Virus record (IMG/VR): IMGVR_UViG_3300030106_001352
Span: 1 to 38,789 of that record
Length of the DNA stretch: 38,789 bases
Source: a virus
Strand: one strand, 5' to 3'
The notes below the pieces were generated by a model. The model had not been told where the DNA came from. It ran no database searches and saw nothing but the letters and a program-made list of their open reading frames with translations. Below, in pieces: positions 32,978 through 38,789 of this stretch. Both the position numbers and the translations under genes were made by a program. Numbering within the stretch: position 1 is the stretch's first letter; every line of letters begins with the position of its first letter.

Positions 32978-33006
32978 AGTATATCATAACAAATATAATA
33001 TGTCAA
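32978..33006 (-). promoter_or_regulatory. Strong host sigma70 promoter of the GAT-amidoligase operon
   Basis: On the minus strand a perfect -35 TTGACA (33006-33001), a 17-nt spacer ending TGA and -10 TATACT (32983-32978) with extended TGn. It is the closest to consensus in the window. Palindrome copies lie on both sides (copies 8 and 9). Confidence 0.85.
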
Positions 33007-33058
33007 TCAAGACAAGAAACTTTTTTATTGTACCCACAAACTTTAAAATCTGAAAAAA

Positions 33059-33074
33059 TATGACAATGTCATAG
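33059..33074. repeat. CTATGACA palindrome, copy 9
   Basis: TATGACA-A-TGTCATA followed by G, about 55 bp upstream of the -35 of the strong early promoter. Confidence 0.9.
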
Positions 33075-33094
33075 AAATTAAATCAGGAAGAAAA

Positions 33095-33231
33095 GTTACA
33101 AAATTGTAGTTTTTAATCCTGATGAAAATGTTACAAAATTGTAATTGTTACAAAATTGCCATGAGCTCTGGAAGCGAGCAAAAAAAAACCCTTACAAGTT
33201 TGTAAGGGTTTCAATGTTACATTTTTGTAAC
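33095..33231. repeat. Cluster of GTTACAAAATTGTAAC-type palindromes
   Basis: Four related sites in 137 bp: 33095-33109 (GTTACAAAATTGTAG), 33130-33144 (GTTACAAAATTGTAA), 33147-33160 (GTTACAAAATTGCC) and 33216-33231 (GTTACATTTTTGTAAC). The terminator stem between them, CTTACAAGTTTGTAAG, has the same pattern. They lie between the 181-aa gene and the early promoter: a second operator-like or iteron-like family, distinct from the CTATGACA one. Confidence 0.75.
33181..33210 (-). terminator. Rho-independent terminator after the 181-aa gene
   Basis: On the minus strand AACCCTTACAA-AC-TTGTAAGGGTT followed by eight T, 22 nt after the stop codon. It insulates the 181-aa transcript from the GAT operon promoter. 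Confidence 0.9.
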
Positions 33232-33777
33232 TTATGCAACTAATTTATTTTTCTTCTTTGTAACTTTCACGTCATACAATTTTACTAAGTCTTCTGTATG
33301 ACCGAACAACTCGCCTACTGCTACGACTGTTCTTATTTCGTCGTCTTCTGTTAGTATTGAATCAACTGTAAGAGAATCAATATATTTTCCTAATGCCTTG
33401 ACGATTTTCTCAATTTCAAGCGTATCGTCAATTTTAGTTATTTTATAACTTAGAGATTTTTTCGCTCTCTCTAAATGTTTATTAACTAGGTTATATTGCT
33501 TACGACCCAAAGAGCCTTCTTCTAATTCAGCTTGCTTCTTTTTGCCATGTCTAGCAATAATTTCTTTCCTAGCTAATCTTCCTACTTCGCCAATAATTGA
33601 AAGCCCTTGTTCTTTAATTTCCTTTGCTTTCTTTTCGCTCATAGAACTAGTTACTGTTTTACAGCCTAACTCTTTTAAGTATCCTAATAATGTAACGTCT
33701 TGGTTAGCAAGATTTTCTACACTATTAACTATTAGCTCTTTTGCTTTATTTCTTATGTTGTCTAGTTTATTACTCAT
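33232..33777 (-). CDS. 181-aa early protein of unknown function, candidate regulator
   Basis: A lysine- and glutamate-rich helical protein starting MSNKLDNIRNKAKELIVNSV. This ATG has AGGA nine bases upstream. An in-frame ATG at 33948 would give 238 aa, but it has no ribosome site, would put a host-type promoter and a palindrome inside the gene, and so is rejected. The C-terminus is basic (VKVTKKKNKLVA). It is the first substantial gene after the genome-end region, monocistronic with its own promoter and terminator, and surrounded by both palindrome families. It is the natural candidate for the factor that binds one of them. No helix-turn-helix could be assigned with confidence. Confidence 0.72.
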   Translation of the reverse strand: MSNKLDNIRNKAKELIVNSVENLANQDVTLLGYLKELGCKTVTSSMSEKKAKEIKEQGLSIIGEVGRLARKEIIARHGKKKQAELEEGSLGRKQYNLVNKHLERAKKSLSYKITKIDDTLEIEKIVKALGKYIDSLTVDSILTEDDEIRTVVAVGELFGHTEDLVKLYDVKVTKKKNKLVA

Positions 33778-33842
33778 TTTATTTTTTCCTAATGGCAAGG
33801 CTAATTCAACTGTAGAATTAACAAACCTTGCAAAATCGTTTT

Positions 33843-33859
33843 CTATGACAGTGTCATAG
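33843..33859. repeat. CTATGACA palindrome, copy 10
   Basis: CTATGACA-G-TGTCATAG, between the promoter and the start codon of the 181-aa gene, 65 nt before the ATG. Confidence 0.95.
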
Positions 33860-33909
33860 GTTTTTTGATTTCTCTTACTTAGGATATATTTCTCAACTAA
33901 CATAAATAG

Positions 33910-33938
33910 ATTTTCGCATATTTTCGAAAATACGTCAA
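33910..33938 (-). promoter_or_regulatory. Host-type promoter of the 181-aa gene
   Basis: On the minus strand TTGACG (33938-33933), a 17-nt spacer containing the palindrome ATTTTCGAAAAT, and GAAAAT preceded by TGC (extended -10). It is moderately close to consensus, and its position supports the downstream start at 33777. Confidence 0.6.
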
Positions 33939-33971
33939 CACAAGACATGAAAAAAGATTAATTAATTTTTT

Positions 33972-33988
33972 CTATGACATTGTCATAG
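33972..33988. repeat. CTATGACA palindrome, copy 11
   Basis: CTATGACA-T-TGTCATAG, about 35 bp upstream of the -35 of the 181-aa gene promoter. Confidence 0.95.
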
Positions 33989-34049
33989 GTTTTTTATGAG
34001 CTCTTCAAAAACCTCGAAAGTTGAAAAAAAATAGGCAAAAATGAACAAT

Positions 34050-34090
34050 GCCTTTTAAACGCCCATATTTGCCTTTTAAAGCCTTTTAAG
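34050..34090. repeat. Short GCCTTTTAA repeats near the presumed genome end
   Basis: GCCTTTTAAA at 34050-34059 and 34071-34080 and GCCTTTTAAG at 34081-34090, with related TTAAAAGG at about 34220 and 34284. T7 has arrays of short CCTAAAG-type repeats just inside its terminal repeats, and these look analogous. Confidence 0.6.
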
Positions 34091-34365
34091 GCTTAGCAAG
34101 GTTATCATATTACTTACAAGGCGTTCGTTTAATATACGCAATCCTCGAAGGCACAATATGTTGTGTCTTAAAAAATAACGCATACCATATATTGTGGTGT
34201 GACACAATGACTCTCAAAGACTTAAAAGGCTTACAAGTTCTACGTATTTAAATACCTATAAACTGTAAGGTTTTTAAGTAATTAAAAGGGGTAATTTTTT
34301 TACGTGATGTAACGAAACACCCCTCATATTTTTGTAACATTTTTTCAAACGCTACTCACAAACTT

Positions 34366-34425
34366 TTAAGACTTTTTAATTGTCTTTTTGTAAGTTTGAC
34401 CTCTGTAATTAAGGGTAACTTCCAT
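34366..34425 (-). CDS. 19-codon ORF in the leader, YRG-type micropeptide
   Basis: MEVTLNYRGQTYKKTIKKS with AGGAG seven bases before the ATG, a better site than many real genes here. 'LNYRGQTY' recalls the L-x-YRG-x-x-Y core of small DUF4278-type proteins. It lies about 150 nt downstream of a phage promoter. It could be a genuine micropeptide or a leader. The evidence is the ribosome site and the motif only. Confidence 0.45.
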   Translation of the reverse strand: MEVTLNYRGQTYKKTIKKS

Positions 34426-34484
34426 AGTAATCTCCTATGTTAAGCGTTCCTTCCCTACACTTTGTAGGTACTTCCGAGGTATTT

Positions 34485-34501
34485 CTATGACAATGTCATA
34501 G
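34485..34501. repeat. CTATGACA palindrome, copy 12
   Basis: CTATGACA-A-TGTCATAG, about 75 nt downstream of the phage promoter behind the large terminase and 60 nt upstream of the 19-codon ORF. It is the highest-coordinate copy. Confidence 0.95.
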
Positions 34502-34574
34502 CCTTGAACGTATTTTATATAGTAGTTATAATAATAACTAAATTAAGGGACTTTAAAGTAAGGATATTCCTCTT

Positions 34575-34597
34575 CCCCTTCTAGAGAGCATGTTAAA
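34575..34597 (-). promoter_or_regulatory. Putative cognate T7-type RNA polymerase promoter (phiOR-like)
   Basis: The minus strand reads TTTAACATGCTC, then TCTAGAA, then GGGG. The first 12 bases are identical to the element at 19463-19485, with 19 of 23 matching in all. It starts 14 bp after the large terminase stop, where T7 has phiOR, and faces the genome-end region. In T7 that promoter helps replication and packaging. Confidence 0.78.
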
Positions 34598-34611
34598 CTG
34601 GCGTATAAGAC

Positions 34612-36270
34612 TTACATGCCTATCCAATTTAAAGGTTTAGAGGTTCTTCTCCCCGACATCCATTCAGTAGACTTCTCCATTTCATCTATTATCCAGTCAT
34701 ACTTCTGTTTGTCTTCTGCTTCTTTCTCGTCTGTAGCTAATATGTCCTGCCAGTATTGGATTGCTAAAGAAAGAGCGTCGATAAGGTCATCATGCTTTAA
34801 AGCCCTCTTAGACCTATTCATTCTTGTGAACTGATAACTAAAAGAATGAAAGTATTCTAGAGGGTCTCTTGCAACTTGGACATCATCTTCTATTACTTTT
34901 CTACTAAAAACTAACCTATGACCTGATACTACTGGTTCAAGAGTGTTAATTATTCGTAGTTCTTTCTGACCCTTGACTGTTGTTTCTTGTATTGTGCAAG
35001 GGTGCGTTCTAACTAGAAATGGAGTGAATAACTTTGTAAACATTCCGTTACCAAAGTTAGCCTCTAGATAGACTGCATTTACTTTATGTTGTTTTGCTAT
35101 ATTAGCAAGCTTCTGTAGTGCTCCATCAGAGTATCCTCCTCGGATTCCTCCAAGGGCTGTTACATAAAGCTTGCCATGAAGAGTCTTTACGACTGCATAG
35201 CCAGTCTTATCAGCTCCTCTACCAGATGGGTCTATAGCTAAGACGCTACCTTCAAAGTCAATCCATTCACTTGAGGTGTTAATTGGACTGTACCAAGCGT
35301 CATTACCCATTCCTACTGTAGGTAGTTCTTCTATACAAGTACTTTTATTAGCTCCCCATTGTACACTTGTAGGAGCTTTATCGCCATCTAGGCTCATTAT
35401 TATTAGGTCTTCTGTTTTAAGTGGGAATCTATCTTCATCAGATAAGGAAGTATCTAACATAAACTGTAATTTAAAGGTAGACCTACCCATATTACTTTCT
35501 CTATCTCTTAAATCTTCTTCATCAAACCTCATTGGGTCTATAGGTTCTCCTTCATCTTTCTCTGACTCTACAATCATAGGTGCAAGACAACCTTTATAAT
35601 CGATTATTTTTTCTACTGCTGGCATTCTAGCTGTCCATACTCGTAGTTTATAATCTCTTTCTGCTAGTTTATTATAAATTGTTTCATAGTTTTGTGGTGT
35701 TCCTAGATATTTAATCTTACCATTAGGTAATAATACTGATTCAAATTCTCCACATCTATGTAAAAGTTTAGCTCTCATGTCATTTGTAAGTGAATTTGAG
35801 ATTACCTCTATATCGTCTGCAATTACCTCTGAAGCACGACTACCTGTTAACTGACCTGTGATACCAACTGACTTAACAGAAGGGGCGTGTGAAGCTCCTG
35901 AGCCTGCTACATCAAACGCTACGTTAGAGTCTCTAAATCCACCACGCAAAGGTGTTAACATTTCTACTTCATTAATTAATCTTTTAGTAAAAATGGAGAA
36001 CTCATCAGCCCTAATTTTAGAAGCAGATACAATAAGGAATTTTTCTTCAGGGTTGTTGAAGAGTCTCCAGAGAACATAAACACTTGTAAGATAAGACTTA
36101 CCTACTCCACGAAAGGCTTCGATAATAATTCTATCTCCACCATGTTGCAGGTAGTCCATAATATCTATTTGAACATCTGTTGGTCTAGGCAATTCAAGGT
36201 GCTTCCAAATAACCCAAGTAAATAACTTTAAGTTATCTTTACAGTCTTGAACACTTACATTCATTACCAT
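34612..36270 (-). CDS. Terminase large subunit (T7 gp19-like)
   Basis: 552 residues (T7: 586). ATPase Walker A is 'FRGVGKSY' (G55-K58-S59), Walker B 'SEVIADDIE' (D152, D153), and the nuclease domain opens with 'VLAIDPSGRGADKTG' (D347) and ends with an acidic stretch 'HDDLIDALSLAIQYW'. It pumps DNA into the capsid and cuts concatemers. It starts at the end of the upstream basic-protein gene; a second ATG two codons in (36264) overlaps that stop as TAATG and is equally possible. Confidence 0.97.
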   Translation of the reverse strand: MVMNVSVQDCKDNLKLFTWVIWKHLELPRPTDVQIDIMDYLQHGGDRIIIEAFRGVGKSYLTSVYVLWRLFNNPEEKFLIVSASKIRADEFSIFTKRLINEVEMLTPLRGGFRDSNVAFDVAGSGASHAPSVKSVGITGQLTGSRASEVIADDIEVISNSLTNDMRAKLLHRCGEFESVLLPNGKIKYLGTPQNYETIYNKLAERDYKLRVWTARMPAVEKIIDYKGCLAPMIVESEKDEGEPIDPMRFDEEDLRDRESNMGRSTFKLQFMLDTSLSDEDRFPLKTEDLIIMSLDGDKAPTSVQWGANKSTCIEELPTVGMGNDAWYSPINTSSEWIDFEGSVLAIDPSGRGADKTGYAVVKTLHGKLYVTALGGIRGGYSDGALQKLANIAKQHKVNAVYLEANFGNGMFTKLFTPFLVRTHPCTIQETTVKGQKELRIINTLEPVVSGHRLVFSRKVIEDDVQVARDPLEYFHSFSYQFTRMNRSKRALKHDDLIDALSLAIQYWQDILATDEKEAEDKQKYDWIIDEMEKSTEWMSGRRTSKPLNWIGM

Positions 36271-36554
36271 TTAACCTTGTTAGCCCAATAAGCAGCAGAC
36301 ATTTTACCTTTAGCAATATTTTTTGCATGTCTAGCTTTGAAGGATTTACGTTTTGCTTTCATTCTTGCAGACTCACCTGCTTTAGGTTTACCTGCAGTCT
36401 TAGCTCCCTTCTCTCCAAAACGTATAGTCTTAATTTTATCCCCATCTTTAGCTACAACTATGTGTGATTTTTTAGGGTGACTAGGAGTACGTTTAGGTTT
36501 ATTAAAACCAGAAACCCCTGCTCTTGCTAATCTAGGGTCTTTTTTTGCTGGCAT
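36264..36554 (-). CDS. 96-aa basic protein next to large terminase (DUF6321-like)
   Basis: A Lys/Arg-rich protein: PAKKDPRLARAGVSGFNKPKRTP, 'HIVVAKDGDKIKTIRFGEKGAKTAGKPKAGES', 'KRKSFKARHAKNIAKGKMSAAYWANKVKW'. I recognise this as a conserved small phage protein common beside terminase in marine podoviruses; the family number is from memory. The charge suggests DNA binding or packaging in the capsid. Start and stop overlap both neighbours. Confidence 0.82.
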   Translation of the reverse strand: MPAKKDPRLARAGVSGFNKPKRTPSHPKKSHIVVAKDGDKIKTIRFGEKGAKTAGKPKAGESARMKAKRKSFKARHAKNIAKGKMSAAYWANKVKW

Positions 36555-36673
36555 TATTTCTTACCTTTTTTTTTCATAGCCATTAACTTTTTCTTTTGAG
36601 CTGGAGTTAATGGTTTCTTTTTAGTAGAAGGTCTGCCCCTTTTACTACCATAAGTACCTTTTCCCATTGGCAT
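36554..36673 (-). CDS. 39-aa highly basic protein
   Basis: MPMGKGTYGSKRGRPSTKKK then PLTPAQKKKLMAMKKKGKK: more than a third Lys/Arg with an SKRGRP patch like an AT-hook. It has an AGAGG site before the ATG, and its stop overlaps the ATG of the next gene (TAATG), which strongly supports translation. Probably a nucleic-acid-binding accessory protein of the packaging cluster. Confidence 0.78.
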   Translation of the reverse strand: MPMGKGTYGSKRGRPSTKKKPLTPAQKKKLMAMKKKGKK

Positions 36674-36692
36674 AATACTACCTCTTTCTTTG

Positions 36693-37004
36693 TTAATTAT
36701 AAATAATTACTGCACACTTACGATTTGCTCTAATTTTATCACCTGCTTTTAGTACAAATATTTCAGATTTAGTTAATGGTGCTAGGAATACGTTACCATT
36801 TCCCCATTGTGGGTCTCCTAAAGCAGTCATTTCACTATCTGTACCTATTTGAAACCAAGTGGATAAATTTTCTGTTGCTACTACTTGAGCTAATCTTTCT
36901 ACACTCTTAGCAGTAGTCTTTTGGTTAGCATTTCTAACTTCGCATTCTGATACATTTACAGTATAACACGTGCCATTTTCTGCTGCAATTTTTGCTATTG
37001 CCAT
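36693..37004 (-). CDS. 103-aa protein of unknown function, possible virion decoration protein
   Basis: A beta-rich protein with Gly, Thr and Asn and no long helix: MAIAKIAAENGTCYTVNVSE, 'TWFQIGTDSEMTALGDPQWGNGNVFLAPLTKSEIFVLKAGDKIRA'. It resembles small one-domain virion proteins in composition, but no family was recognised. Strong AGGAG before the ATG. It sits in the late cluster between a holin-like gene and the basic proteins. Confidence 0.78.
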   Translation of the reverse strand: MAIAKIAAENGTCYTVNVSECEVRNANQKTTAKSVERLAQVVATENLSTWFQIGTDSEMTALGDPQWGNGNVFLAPLTKSEIFVLKAGDKIRANRKCAVIIYN

Positions 37005-37018
37005 TATTTTCTCCTAAT

Positions 37019-37444
37019 TTATTTAACTTGTGAACTTCCAAAATAAAATCCTACAAGAGCTAGCATTGTTTGTCTTACTTCTGGTAACAATACATAACCT
37101 TGTAACTCTATCCAACCGTTACCTTTTGCAAATATATCACCAAATAAAAATCCAAAGATTCCTCCAGCTTTATTTGCTTCAATAGTAACTGGTTCATTAA
37201 AGAATGCAAGAATAAAAGGTGCAAAGATAACAGCAAACAATGTACATATAGCTATAACTCTTCTTACTATAGCTCCTGCTTGTCCTGTTCTTGCCATTGC
37301 TTTATCAGCAGACTTATCTGCTATACCTTGTTTCTTTAATATTCCATCTAATTGTGCTGCTTGTGCTTGTGACTGAGCAGCTATAAGTTTCATTACGAAA
37401 CCTGATAAACTTCCACCTAACATTGCTAATAATTCTACACTCAT
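37019..37444 (-). CDS. Membrane protein, candidate holin
   Basis: 141 residues. An amphipathic Ala/Gln-rich N-terminus is followed by a strong transmembrane helix (about 62-83, VIAICTLFAVIFAPFILAFF), a Gly/Phe-rich loop (GGIFGFLFGDIFAKG), and a second hydrophobic helix (about 125-137, TMLALVGFYFG) with a basic end. The plan resembles three-helix holins. It is in the late region close to the spanin-like gene, which supports a lysis role. Strong AGGAG site. Confidence 0.78.
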   Translation of the reverse strand: MSVELLAMLGGSLSGFVMKLIAAQSQAQAAQLDGILKKQGIADKSADKAMARTGQAGAIVRRVIAICTLFAVIFAPFILAFFNEPVTIEANKAGGIFGFLFGDIFAKGNGWIELQGYVLLPEVRQTMLALVGFYFGSSQVK

Positions 37445-37452
37445 ATTTTCTC

Positions 37453-38133
37453 CTATTGTACTCCACCAAATTCAACTGTAATACCTCTAGCTACTAAAGT
37501 ATCTTTAGCAGTAGTTCCTGCACTATTTAAAGTATCTCCTCCATTTTTTTGAAATCTTACATCTACTGTACCTGTAGTAAAAGAAGATTGAGCAACACAA
37601 GCTTCTAACACTTTAGTAACTTCTGCTGCACTTAATCCATTATATCTTAAATCTATAGTAGTTATTGTAGCAGGTAAAGCAAAGTCACTAGCTACTGCTG
37701 TTATTCCTTCATAAGAAGTAGTAATACTATGTCTACCTTTTAAATGTGCTCTCCAACCAGTGACATGTGCATTAGTTGTATTACCTTCAAATTGCACAGC
37801 CTTTAAACTTGTAAGATTACTAAGGTTAGGTATAGTACCTTTTATTCCACTATTAGATAAATTTAAGTTTCTTAAATTAGTATAACTAACAAAAGATGAA
37901 GGCAAAGACATATTATAGAAATCATTACGAGCACATTTTATTTTTATAATAGTATTAGGAAAAGTACTTAAAAAACTTAAAGATGATAACTTACTTGCAC
38001 TCATTTCACATTCTGTTAAAGCTGTTAAAGTAGAAAAATCTAATTCACCACTTACTTCATCATCACCATTGTTAGTAGCGTTATAAGCAAACTTAGTTAT
38101 TGTTTCAGGATTACCTAATGTCATTCTTCGCAT
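37453..38133 (-). CDS. Leucine-rich-repeat protein
   Basis: 226 residues with several LRR units: 'LDFSTLTALTECEMSASKLSSL', 'TNLRNLNLSNSGIKGTIPNLSNLTSLKAVQFEGN' and 'ATITTIDLRYNGLSAAEVTKVLEAC'. They follow the LxxLxLxxN pattern of bacterial surface LRR proteins. There is no signal peptide or membrane anchor. It is a late gene among packaging and lysis genes. A virion surface or host-attachment role is plausible, but so is interference with a host protein. Its ATG overlaps the preceding stop (TAATG), with AGGAG 10 bases upstream. Confidence 0.82.
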   Translation of the reverse strand: MRRMTLGNPETITKFAYNATNNGDDEVSGELDFSTLTALTECEMSASKLSSLSFLSTFPNTIIKIKCARNDFYNMSLPSSFVSYTNLRNLNLSNSGIKGTIPNLSNLTSLKAVQFEGNTTNAHVTGWRAHLKGRHSITTSYEGITAVASDFALPATITTIDLRYNGLSAAEVTKVLEACVAQSSFTTGTVDVRFQKNGGDTLNSAGTTAKDTLVARGITVEFGGVQ

Positions 38134-38369
38134 TATCTATATCTCCTAGTTTTCTTTGCAATCTTTTTAGGTTGTGCAACATGTTGTTTACCTTTTCTAT
38201 TTCCTTTAGCTTTTGCAGCATTAGTTGCTCTACGTTCAGCTATAGTTAAAGCTTTCCAAGCAGCATCAGGTAAATATCTTTTCTTTCCTTTACTAGGCTT
38301 GCCATCAGAAGTTCTCCACTTTTGTTTAGTCCATTTACTTAAAGACCTTTGAGATTTAGCTTTAGCCAC
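38133..38369 (-). CDS. 78-aa basic protein (DUF5872-like)
   Basis: The start is GTG with GGAGG eight bases upstream; an in-frame GTG three codons earlier lies on that site and is unlikely. 'LSKWTKQKWRTSDGKPSKGKKRYLPDAAWKAL' and 'ATNAAKAKGNRKGKQHVAQPKKIAKKT' match a small conserved family found in many marine phages (family number from memory). Very basic; it probably binds DNA. It overlaps both neighbours. Confidence 0.85.
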   Translation of the reverse strand: MAKAKSQRSLSKWTKQKWRTSDGKPSKGKKRYLPDAAWKALTIAERRATNAAKAKGNRKGKQHVAQPKKIAKKTRRYR

Positions 38370-38544
38370 GATAACCACCTCCAGCAGCTTTATATGCTTT
38401 AGCTAACATCTGTGCTTTTCTAGCTGACCATTGACCAGCCTTTCCACCTTTAGAACCTGCTTTTATTCTATTAAATAATCTTTTACGCATAGTAGGTTTA
38501 GTATAATTACCAGCTTCATTTACTCTGCTCTTTGATTTTGCCAT
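38362..38544 (-). CDS. 60-aa basic protein conserved in marine phages
   Basis: MAKSKSRVNEAGNYTKPTMR, then 'KRLFNRIKAGSKGGKAGQWS' and 'ARKAQMLAKAYKAAGGGYRG'. I recognise this as a widespread small protein of marine podo- and myoviruses with no assigned function. The ATG has GGAGG nine bases upstream inside the end of the spanin-like gene; the TTG one codon earlier is not needed. With its neighbour it forms a pair of small basic proteins upstream of the LRR gene. Confidence 0.85.
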   Translation of the reverse strand: MAKSKSRVNEAGNYTKPTMRKRLFNRIKAGSKGGKAGQWSARKAQMLAKAYKAAGGGYRG

Positions 38545-38789
38545 CAAGTTCCTCCAATCTAGTTTCTAAAAATTGTATTTTCATATTTTGTTCTACATCT
38601 AAAGGTAATATACCATCAGACTCCCATTCGTCAATCCATATTTCATTAGCACTTATATCGTCTAGCATTCTAACTTGCTCGTGTTCTAATAACATAATAC
38701 GTTCATCTATATGAAAGTATCCTATAACTGCTACTGCTACTCCTCCTATAATAGATAATAAATTTCTTAAAGGTATAGTTATATCAGTA
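38516..38789 (-). CDS. Single-pass membrane protein, spanin-like position (3' part, cut by the window end)
   Basis: This is the remainder of the gene that starts at 116. Read across the junction (position 1 continuing at 38711) it gives a 103-residue protein with stop TGA at 38516-38518. The downstream half is acidic (DERIMLLEHEQVRMLDDIS; EWESDGILPLDVEQNMKIQF; LETRLEELDGKIKEQSK) and likely a coiled coil outside or along the membrane. The stop lies 29 nt inside the next gene. The last base of the window changes GGC to GGT, both Gly. Confidence 0.85.
   Translation of the reverse strand, partial: TDITIPLRNLLSIIGGVAVAVIGYFHIDERIMLLEHEQVRMLDDISANEIWIDEWESDGILPLDVEQNMKIQFLETRLEELDGKIKEQSK
38712..38788. 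repeat. Terminal overlap of the contig, right copy
   Basis: Exact copy of bases 1-77. The following base, 38789, differs from base 78, and the change is synonymous in the gene spanning the junction. One of the two copies should be removed to give the 38,711-bp circular unit. Confidence 0.95.

Larger units (their letters stand above)
33989..34611. other. Noncoding region between large terminase and the early genes (probable genome-end region)
   Basis: About 620 bp with no gene longer than 19 codons that I can support. It holds the short GCCTTTTAA repeats, an inverted repeat GCACAATATGTTGTG near 34152, a hairpin ATTGTG/CACAAT near 34195-34211, palindrome copy 12, a 19-codon ORF and a phage promoter. 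In T7-like phages the terminal repeats and packaging site lie between terminase and the early genes, so the physical ends are expected here. They are not visible because the contig is circularised. Confidence 0.65.

Noticed and set aside
33542-33859. Plus-strand ORF of 105 codons opposite the 181-aa gene
   Set aside because: Hydrophobic antisense shadow of a charged protein, no promoter or ribosome site. All other genes are on the minus strand.
33232-33948. 238-aa reading of the early unknown gene from the ATG at 33948
   Set aside because: No ribosome site precedes that ATG, and the reading would include a host-type promoter and a palindrome copy. The ATG at 33777 has AGGA at proper distance.
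34260-34352. 30-codon ORF MLQKYEGCFV in the noncoding region
   Set aside because: No Shine-Dalgarno before the ATG and no overlap with neighbours.
28011-34501. CRISPR array or integrase attachment sites as explanation of the repeated palindromes
   Set aside because: Spacing is irregular (hundreds of bases), copies lie inside genes, and there is no Cas, recombinase or integrase gene in the window.
35276-35599. Plus-strand ORF of 107 codons opposite large terminase
   Set aside because: Antisense shadow of a strongly conserved gene with no start signal.

Overview
The window is essentially a complete, unidirectional, T7-like podovirus genome (Autographiviridae type) of about 38.7 kb. Every gene I can support lies on the minus strand, so transcription runs from high to low coordinates. 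Bases 1-77 recur exactly at 38712-38788. The window is therefore a circularised contig cut inside a gene: a 38,711-bp unit plus a 78-base overlap. The AT-rich DNA (roughly 20-30% GC in most lines I sampled), compact overlapping genes, and small basic proteins of a kind I associate with marine podoviruses suggest a marine phage of an AT-rich bacterium (SAR11/pelagiphage-like). The host cannot be fixed from the sequence. I saw no integrase, tRNA, CRISPR or insertion sequence.

Layout in transcription order. (1) 34.6-33.2 kb: a noncoding leader with short repeats, a phage promoter, a 19-codon ORF, a host-type promoter and an unknown 181-aa early gene closed by a terminator. (2) 33.2-28.3 kb: an unusual early module headed by a near-consensus host sigma70 promoter. 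It holds a 31-aa ORF, a class II glutamine amidotransferase (GAT), a 629-aa zinc-ribbon/amidoligase protein, a second GAT with a C-terminal zinc ribbon, a promoter-hairpin-terminator unit that looks like a small RNA or attenuator, and an unknown 117-aa gene. (3) 28.3-19.5 kb: host promoter, zinc-ribbon protein, T7-type RNA polymerase, ssDNA-binding protein, endonuclease I, dNTP diphosphohydrolase, primase-helicase, DNA polymerase, three small proteins and the gp6-like exonuclease. (4) 19.5-0 kb: phage promoter, two small proteins, portal, scaffold, major capsid protein, terminator, tail tubular A, a greatly enlarged tail tubular B, tail fibre, gp13-, gp14- and gp15-like internal proteins, a separate lysozyme-like protein, two large internal virion proteins and small terminase. 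(5) Across the junction and 38.5-34.6 kb: two membrane proteins in the T7 lysis position, small basic proteins, a leucine-rich-repeat protein, a holin-like protein and large terminase.

The most unusual feature is confined to 28.0-34.5 kb: twelve copies of a palindrome, CTATGACA-(1-2 nt)-TGTCATAG (one degenerate). Three sit 13-16 nt upstream of a start codon with the Shine-Dalgarno between, and a fourth sits 30 nt upstream. They cover exactly the GAT/amidoligase module and its flanks. The module is also visibly richer in GC (about 35-43% in sampled lines). Together this looks like a separately acquired early amide-bond-forming pathway under its own dedicated control system. Two near-identical 23-nt elements resembling T7 RNA polymerase promoters, one after the exonuclease gene and one after large terminase, match the positions of T7 phi6.5 and phiOR and are probably the cognate promoters.
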